Assembly: GCA_050012495.1 (NCBI GenBank)
Contig: JBEKHB010000007.1
Location: forward strand, 30,730 to 94,729
DNA: 64,000 nt
Reading direction: 5' to 3'
Source: BOG-1155 sp050012495
GTDB taxonomy: Bacteria; Desulfobacterota; Syntrophorhabdia; Syntrophorhabdales; WCHB1-27
The notes under the pieces are model-generated. The model was given only the letters and a program-made list of their open reading frames with translations, was not told the origin of the DNA and searched no databases. Shown piece after piece: positions 59,483-64,000 of this stretch. Position 1 is the stretch's first letter; each line of letters begins with the position of its first letter. The position numbers were made by a program, and so were the translations under genes.

Positions 59483-60544
59483 ATGGCGAAGGAATATCGG
59501 ATAGGCGTTATACCTGGCGATGGGACGGGCCCGGAAGTTGTGGAAGAGGGGGTCAAGGTACTCGACGCAGTATCGAAGAAATTCGGTTTTACCCTCACGT
59601 ACACTTACTACAACCTTGGGGGCGAGAGGTATCTCAAGACCGGAGAGACGCTCCCGGACAGTGTCTTGTCGGAGCTGAAATCACAGCAGGCCCTTTTCCT
59701 CGGCGCCATAGGCCATCCCGATGTCAGGCCCGGTATCCTTGAGAAGGAGATATTGCTCCGCATCCGCTTCGAGCTTGATCAGTATATTAACCTAAGACCG
59801 GTGAAACTCTATGACGGGGTGGAAACGCCCCTCAAAAACAAGGGGCCCGCTGACATAGATTTTGTTGTGGTGAGAGAAAATACCGAGGGGCTTTATGCGG
59901 GAGCAGGGGGCATCCTCAAGAAAGGGACGCCCGATGAAGTGGCGACTCAGGAATCGATAAACACCCGAAAGGGCGTGGAGAGATGCTTACGCTTCGCCTT
60001 CGACCTCACGAGGAAGCGGAACAAAAGGAACAAGCTGACCCTCTGCGGAAAGACCAACGTGCTTACCTACGCCTTCAACCTCTGGGAAAGGACTTTTCAT
60101 GAGGTTGCTAAGGACTACCCCGGTATAGAGACCGATTATGCCCACGTGGATGCCACGGTTATGTGGATGGTCAAGAACCCTGAATGGTTCGATGTGATTG
60201 TGACGGATAACCTGTTCGGCGACATCATCACCGACCTCGGCGCCATGATCCAGGGCGGCATGGGCATCGCCTGCGGCGGCAACATAAACCCCTGCGGGGT
60301 TTCCATGTTCGAGCCGATAGGCGGATCGGCGCCGAAGTATACGGGCAAGAACGTGATAAATCCCCTGGCCGCTATCTTTGCGGGGGCCATGATGCTCGAT
60401 TCCCTGGGCGAGAGCGGCGGGGCCGGGGCAATCGACAAGGCCGTGGCGCGGGCCCTCAAAAACGATGTCAAATCGGTTGATGCGGGCAGGATGGGCATGG
60501 GGACCAGGGAGCTTGGAGACCTTATAGTCAGTTATCTGGCCTAA
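59483..60544 (+). CDS. Isopropylmalate/isocitrate-type NAD(P)-dependent dehydrogenase
   Basis: 353 residues of the beta-decarboxylating dehydrogenase family: VIPGDGTGPEVV at the N-terminus, RIRFELDQYINLRPVKLY, VRENTEGLYAG near 128, and VTDNLFGDIITDLGAMIQGG near 235, the metal- and NAD-binding region. The VRENTEGLYAG loop differs from textbook LeuB (which has RELTGG-type loops) and looks more like isocitrate or tartrate enzymes, so the substrate is not certain. ATG 59483 follows AAGGAGAGGAG. No other leu genes are near. Confidence 0.85.
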   Translation: MAKEYRIGVIPGDGTGPEVVEEGVKVLDAVSKKFGFTLTYTYYNLGGERYLKTGETLPDSVLSELKSQQALFLGAIGHPDVRPGILEKEILLRIRFELDQYINLRPVKLYDGVETPLKNKGPADIDFVVVRENTEGLYAGAGGILKKGTPDEVATQESINTRKGVERCLRFAFDLTRKRNKRNKLTLCGKTNVLTYAFNLWERTFHEVAKDYPGIETDYAHVDATVMWMVKNPEWFDVIVTDNLFGDIITDLGAMIQGGMGIACGGNINPCGVSMFEPIGGSAPKYTGKNVINPLAAIFAGAMMLDSLGESGGAGAIDKAVARALKNDVKSVDAGRMGMGTRELGDLIVSYLA

Positions 60545-60825
60545 GACTCCTCTATTGTAGACAGTTCTTTCATCTCCTTAAGCTTCTTGCTGAGGGTGTT
60601 GCGGTTAATGCCGAGCAGCTTGGAGGCTTGTGAGACATTGTTAGCCGCCATCTTCATGGCGGTGGTGATGAAGATCCTCTCCATCATCGTCTGGACGCTC
60701 TGAAGTATATTGTCATTATCGTTCATCTTCGATACGAGCAGTTTCTCAACGATGCTTTCCAGCTTGCCCTCTACCTGTTTGTAGAGCCGGTTGATGTCTG
60801 CCGCGCTTATTCCCGGGTCCTTCAT
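60541..60825 (-). CDS. Fis-family small HTH protein
   Basis: 94 residues ending in a Fis-type HTH (AANNVSQASKLLGINRNTLSKKLKEM). There is no AAA+ or receiver domain, so it is a free-standing Fis-like DNA-binding protein, either a nucleoid factor or a regulator. It is convergent with the dehydrogenase; their stop codons overlap by 4 bases. Confidence 0.85.
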   Translation of the reverse strand: MKDPGISAADINRLYKQVEGKLESIVEKLLVSKMNDNDNILQSVQTMMERIFITTAMKMAANNVSQASKLLGINRNTLSKKLKEMKELSTIEES

Positions 60826-60949
60826 GAAACCTCGAGCTGAGAGTCCATCGATACCATAGAACCGGAAGGGTGGTTAGGCGTCGGGGGAGTAACGGGTGGG
60901 GCGTCCACTCCTCGGTTGCCGGGGTATCCAATGGTTCTGATAAGAGATA

Positions 60950-61231
60950 TTATGTTAACTCACGATCCTTTATCAATTTGATGATTTGTTCGATGTTTCT
61001 ATCACTAATCGAATACTTCGCCTTCACGCCGCAACGCTCGCGGTGCACAATGCCCTTTACCCGCAAGAGCGACAGGTGCTGCGACACAGTGGCCTGCGGA
61101 AGATCCAGGCAGCCCCGGATAGTACTGACGCACTTGTCGTTATCGAGGAGCGTCTCGATTATCCTGATCCTTATGGGGTGACCGATGGTCTTGAGGATAT
61201 CTGCCCATTTTACGCAACTCTTGTTTTCCAT
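60950..61231 (-). CDS. ArsR-family winged-helix regulator
   Basis: 93 residues: IGHPIRIRIIETLLDNDKC and the HTH CLDLPQATVSQHLSLLRVKG are typical of ArsR/SmtB repressors. Cysteines at CVS, GCLDL and RERCG might sense metal or redox but do not form the classic ELCVC box. No transport or resistance gene is adjacent, so the target is unknown; self-regulation is likely because a palindrome lies at its start. Confidence 0.85.
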   Translation of the reverse strand: MENKSCVKWADILKTIGHPIRIRIIETLLDNDKCVSTIRGCLDLPQATVSQHLSLLRVKGIVHRERCGVKAKYSISDRNIEQIIKLIKDRELT

Positions 61232-61234
61232 GGC

Positions 61235-61250
61235 AGCTATTATGTTAGCT
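61235..61250. promoter_or_regulatory. Candidate ArsR operator
   Basis: AGCTATTATGTTAGCT has inverted AGCTA/TAGCT arms spaced by 6 bases, just before the ArsR-like start codon (61231). A related ATATTATGTTAACT occurs past the gene end near 60947. Confidence 0.5.
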
Positions 61251-61299
61251 AAAAGCCGATGATACTGTCAATCAAAATATCCGGGAGTTCGCGAAGATT

Positions 61300-62148
61300 T
61301 CACCGTGCGACCCTCCCGGCGCCGCATGTCCGTGGCAGCGACTGCTGACGGAGGAACCTTTTTATGTCTTCAGGCTCGATATGTCTCCATTCGCCCGGCT
61401 TGAGATCGCCCAGCCTAATGCCGTCGATGCGCACGCGACGGAGCCTCATGACTTTATGAGAAAGCGCTTCGGCGACCTTCCTGAGGTGATGGTATTTGCC
61501 CTCCGTGACGGTCACTCTGTACCACGTGTTCTTCTCCGCGTTGTTAAAGCCAGTTGAGCGGGGAGGCCGGGGCACCCGCGAAGCGGGTCGTGGCTTTGCC
61601 GACGGAGGGGGTGCTGAACCCCGGTAATTCAGCGGTGCGATGGTCTTGAACCGGTAAATGTGGCCTTTATCGAGGGAAAGGCCCATGACGGCAGCCTTCA
61701 GTTGTTCCTGCGTCAGGGCCCCGGCGAGCTTCACGTGATACTCTTTCTCCACTTCATACCTGGGGTGCGTCACGAGATTGGCAAAGGCCCCGTCATTCGT
61801 AAAGATCATCAGACCCTCAGAATTGTAATCGAGGCGACCGACGGGGAAAAGCGGCGCTTGGAGGCGTATGAGCTGCCGCGCGAGGGGGCGGTCCCTGCCC
61901 TCGATGTCGGCGAGGTCGGACAGATACCCGGGAGGCTTATACAGGGCAACATAGCACGACGCCGCAGGGGGCCTGATGGCGTGATTGTCGATGGCGACCA
62001 TGTCGCGGCTGCGGTCGACAGCATGGGCGGGATCGGTGACGGTCAGGCCGTTCACCTTCACCCTGCCCGACCTGATGATCTCTTCAGATTTCCGCCGCGA
62101 TGCGATGCCGCTGGTCGCAAGGAATTTGGAAAGTCTCTCCGTCGTCAT
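61300..62148 (-). CDS. RluB/RsuA-family pseudouridine synthase with in-frame repeat insertion
   Basis: It isomerises uridine in rRNA. 282 residues: S4 RNA-binding domain (1-60; RLSKFLATSGIASRRKSEEI), catalytic Asp in FPVGRLDYNSEGLMIFTNDG near 103, and the family end NTWYRVTVTEGKYHHLRKVAE. Between the catalytic core and this last segment a 70-base dispersed repeat adds about 25 residues (NYRGSAPPPSAKPRPASRVP...) without a frame break. The insertion lies in a loop between strands, so activity may survive. Confidence 0.87.
   Translation of the reverse strand: MTTERLSKFLATSGIASRRKSEEIIRSGRVKVNGLTVTDPAHAVDRSRDMVAIDNHAIRPPAASCYVALYKPPGYLSDLADIEGRDRPLARQLIRLQAPLFPVGRLDYNSEGLMIFTNDGAFANLVTHPRYEVEKEYHVKLAGALTQEQLKAAVMGLSLDKGHIYRFKTIAPLNYRGSAPPPSAKPRPASRVPRPPRSTGFNNAEKNTWYRVTVTEGKYHHLRKVAEALSHKVMRLRRVRIDGIRLGDLKPGEWRHIEPEDIKRFLRQQSLPRTCGAGRVAR
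61556..61629. repeat. Dispersed multi-hairpin repeat inside the rluB-like gene
   Basis: About 72 bases, nearly identical to the 59374-59446 copy including the ACCCGC-GAA-GCGGGT hairpin; the second hairpin has changed (GGGGGTGCTGAACCCC). Same orientation on the plus strand as the intergenic copy; opposite to the fliK copies. Confidence 0.88.
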
Positions 62149-62170
62149 AGTCGGAAGAAAAGCGCTTCTG

Positions 62171-63463
62171 TCAGTCTTTGAAGACCTCGATAGTCTTCTC
62201 CGACTGCACCTTATAGATCGGTGTGATTACCTCACGGCGGCTATCCACGCGCTCGCGTACGTCGAGACCGATCGCGTCAGGCAGGAACAACGGGTTGATC
62301 CTGATGTCGATAAGCAGGTTGTCGGGCTTGGTGAGATCGAGGAGCGCTTCGCGCGTCACCTCCTGTTGGGACGTATAGAGGAGTGATTCATTGAAGAAAT
62401 ATCCACGCCTGAAAGAGACCAGGACGCGGTGCACGCCGTTCGGCAGGATGAGTCTCTGCTCCTTTTTATCGGAGATAGTCAGTGCTTCGCCATCTACCCG
62501 CACTTTTATCTCTACAGGGCTGAGGAGATTGAACGTTGTCCGTTTCAACACCCTTTCTACGAGCGGGTTGCCGGCCGATTCCTCTCGTATCAACTGCCCC
62601 AGCTCATGCTTGGCCGGCTCGAAGGGCATGGTCTTTAACGTGAGAAGGCATGTCGAAACCTCAATGCGGGTCGGCGTCATAGGGTTGGCGACAATAGCGG
62701 AGAGCGAGCGGGTGTATCTCTCCTCCAGGGGGAACGAGAAAAAGCCGGTCTTGCTGCTCCCCTCTTTGTTTATGGCGAGAACCGTCAGGTCTATCCTTTT
62801 GCCGTTCACCTTGTAGGTCCCGGTAACGAGTGCGTCTATACCGGCCGTTTTCATGTTCTTCTGCACAAAGTCGATCAGTTTTGTGTCGGCGTCCGGATAA
62901 AATATAAGCTCCTTCAGGGCCGATTTGTCCACTAAATCTATGCGCTTCTTCTGGGCGAACACCCGCGCGAATTCCCCCACGATCAGCTCGGACAACCCCG
63001 TTTGCGCATTTCTGTCGTCGAATATCCCGTAGAGGCAGACCCGCAGCCGCTTATACGGCTCATAGGGCCCCACGACGTGGGAGAGGACTGCGATGGTAAC
63101 GGGATAAAGGGTTGCATCCGTAAAGGCGACAGGCTCGAAAAAGATAAAAGCGCCCGGGTCGATCTCCTTGCTATCGTTGATGACTTCACACACACTCGAT
63201 CGGTAATTGCTGGCCGTAACCGCGCACCCCGCGATAGCACTGGAGGGGGCGCCGTTTCTCTCAGCCCTTACCGAGCCTACATCCCCTTTGATGATCCCGT
63301 CTCTCTCCCCGACGTTCGCCACGGCTTTATCGCCTTTCGTAATGGTCACCCTCTCGTTGTTCAGGGGAGCGATCACTCCTATCACAGGATCAAGGGCGAA
63401 ACACGGGCAGGAGAACGCCGGAAAAGCGAGCAGCGTGAATAGCAGCACCGGTACATTCTTCAT
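62171..63463 (-). CDS. Secreted protein with CsgG/FlgO-like segment, next to pilQ
   Basis: 430 residues with a signal peptide (1-24, LLFTLLAFPAFSCPCFA). The next 90 residues look like a beta domain (VIGVIAPLNNERVTITKG), then a CsgG/FlgO-type segment near 140-225 (VDKSALKELIFYPDADTK; AGIDALVTGTYKVNGKRIDL), and a long beta-rich C-terminus. No assigned function. It starts immediately after the secretin stop, with AAGGGGG upstream, so it is probably made with the pilus secretin and may assist outer-membrane assembly; that is inference. Confidence 0.6.
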   Translation of the reverse strand: MKNVPVLLFTLLAFPAFSCPCFALDPVIGVIAPLNNERVTITKGDKAVANVGERDGIIKGDVGSVRAERNGAPSSAIAGCAVTASNYRSSVCEVINDSKEIDPGAFIFFEPVAFTDATLYPVTIAVLSHVVGPYEPYKRLRVCLYGIFDDRNAQTGLSELIVGEFARVFAQKKRIDLVDKSALKELIFYPDADTKLIDFVQKNMKTAGIDALVTGTYKVNGKRIDLTVLAINKEGSSKTGFFSFPLEERYTRSLSAIVANPMTPTRIEVSTCLLTLKTMPFEPAKHELGQLIREESAGNPLVERVLKRTTFNLLSPVEIKVRVDGEALTISDKKEQRLILPNGVHRVLVSFRRGYFFNESLLYTSQQEVTREALLDLTKPDNLLIDIRINPLFLPDAIGLDVRERVDSRREVITPIYKVQSEKTIEVFKD

Positions 63464-64000
63464 TTATCCCCCTTCTTTCGCGTAAAAATTTTTGAGCAGA
63501 GTGGGTGTGATGAATATGAGGAGTTCGCTCTTGTTGTCGGTCTTGCCTGTGTGTTTGAAGAGCCGGCCGAGCAGTGGGATATCCTGGAGACCCGGTATGC
63601 CCGACGTGGAGTTATCCAGCGTGTCCTCATAAATCCCGCCCATCACTACGGTCTCCCCGTCTCTGACCAGCAGCTCGGTAACAGCCTCCCTTTTCGTGAC
63701 CCCGGGCACGGGAAAGCGTGGGTCGAAATCCGGCTCATCATCCTTTGCCTCGATCGTCAACCTGATGTTCCCGTCCTTTATGAGATGGGGGGTCACCGCA
63801 AGCTGCAGTACGGCGAGCTTGAACATGATGTTGGTGCCAAGCTGCGCCGAGGAGCTCTGGTAGGGGATCTCCGTGCCCTGTGTGATGCGCGCCGCGCGGT
63901 TGTCAGAGGTGATGACCTTCGGGTTGGATATAACCTTGCCTTTGTCGTGGGCCTCCATAGCGGAAAGTACCAGGTCGAGCTGCAGCGAATCGGTGAGACT
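63464..64000 (-). CDS. pilQ: PilQ-type secretin, C-terminal part (runs off the window)
   Basis: The last 179 residues of an outer-membrane secretin: LSAMEAHDKGKVISNPKVIT, ARITQGTEIPYQS, LQLAVTPHLIKDGNIRLTIE and the conserved GIPGLQDIPLLGRLFK with SELLIFITP at the end. The VTPHLI and IPGLQDIPLLG boxes fit PilQ of type IV pili more than the type II secretin. The rest lies beyond 64000. Confidence 0.9.
   Translation of the reverse strand, partial: SLTDSLQLDLVLSAMEAHDKGKVISNPKVITSDNRAARITQGTEIPYQSSSAQLGTNIMFKLAVLQLAVTPHLIKDGNIRLTIEAKDDEPDFDPRFPVPGVTKREAVTELLVRDGETVVMGGIYEDTLDNSTSGIPGLQDIPLLGRLFKHTGKTDNKSELLIFITPTLLKNFYAKEGG

Overview
The window is GC-rich bacterial DNA dominated by one very large flagellar and chemotaxis gene block (about 6.8 to 56.3 kb). 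Gene content and order (an FlrA/FlrB/FlrC-type sigma-54 cascade, flhG followed by fliA, an uninterrupted fliL-to-flhA export block, csrA-fliW beside flagellin, L- and P-ring genes proving a Gram-negative envelope) suggest a deltaproteobacterial or related Desulfobacterota-type organism. This is inference from layout; the species cannot be named from the sequence alone.

Layout. 0-6.5 kb: an interrupted HAF-repeat surface protein, tRNA-Arg(ACG), purM, a RodZ-like membrane HTH protein, ruvC-ruvA-ruvB, yebC and tRNA-Val(CAC). 6.7-11.7 kb: cheX under a sigma-28 promoter, then a regulatory trio: two NtrC-type sigma-54 activators and a PAS histidine kinase. 11.7-31 kb: flgBC-fliEFGHIJ, fliK-flgD-flgE, then fliLMNOPQR-flhB-flhA-flhG-fliA. 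30.7-31.5 kb: a decayed toxin/antitoxin-like pair. 31.7-39.3 kb: HDOD protein, cheB, a HEAT-repeat protein, cheR, cheY, cheA and cheW. 39.5-48.2 kb: flgF-flgG-flgA-flgH-flgI-flgJ (rod domain only), then flgM-flgN-flgK-flgL-csrA-fliW. 48.2-52 kb: flagellin, fliD, fliS, fliT-like. 52-56.3 kb: a small FlgM-associated-like protein, a response regulator, an HD-GYP phosphodiesterase, a PilZ-like protein and motA-motB. 56.3-64 kb: radical SAM protein, a stand-alone IMP cyclohydrolase, purD, an isopropylmalate/isocitrate-type dehydrogenase, Fis-like and ArsR-like regulators, a pseudouridine synthase, a secreted protein and the end of a PilQ-type secretin.

Regulation can be read directly. GG-N10-GC sigma-54 elements lie before flrB, fliL, flgF and fliD (with a weaker one before fliK), and TTAAGTTT-N11-GCCGATAA-type sigma-28 elements lie before cheX, the HDOD/che operon, cheW, flgM, fliC and the 52-kb motility operon. 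This fits a cascade in which FlrA/FlrBC with sigma-54 make basal body, hook and FliA, and FliA, released from FlgM, makes filament, chemotaxis and motor genes. CsrA/FliW and a CsrA-like site in the fliC leader add post-transcriptional control.

The most unusual signals are: a dispersed ~70-bp multi-hairpin repeat present in an intergenic gap and also in frame inside two unrelated proteins (FliK, twice in tandem, and an RluB-type enzyme), resembling a protein-coding mobile palindrome; sigma-54 promoters placed so that the start codon nearly coincides with the predicted transcription start; FlhG without FlhF and with a degenerate FlhF-activating motif; FlhB with NPTT instead of NPTH; and an uncharacterised 613-residue HEAT-repeat protein between cheB and cheR.
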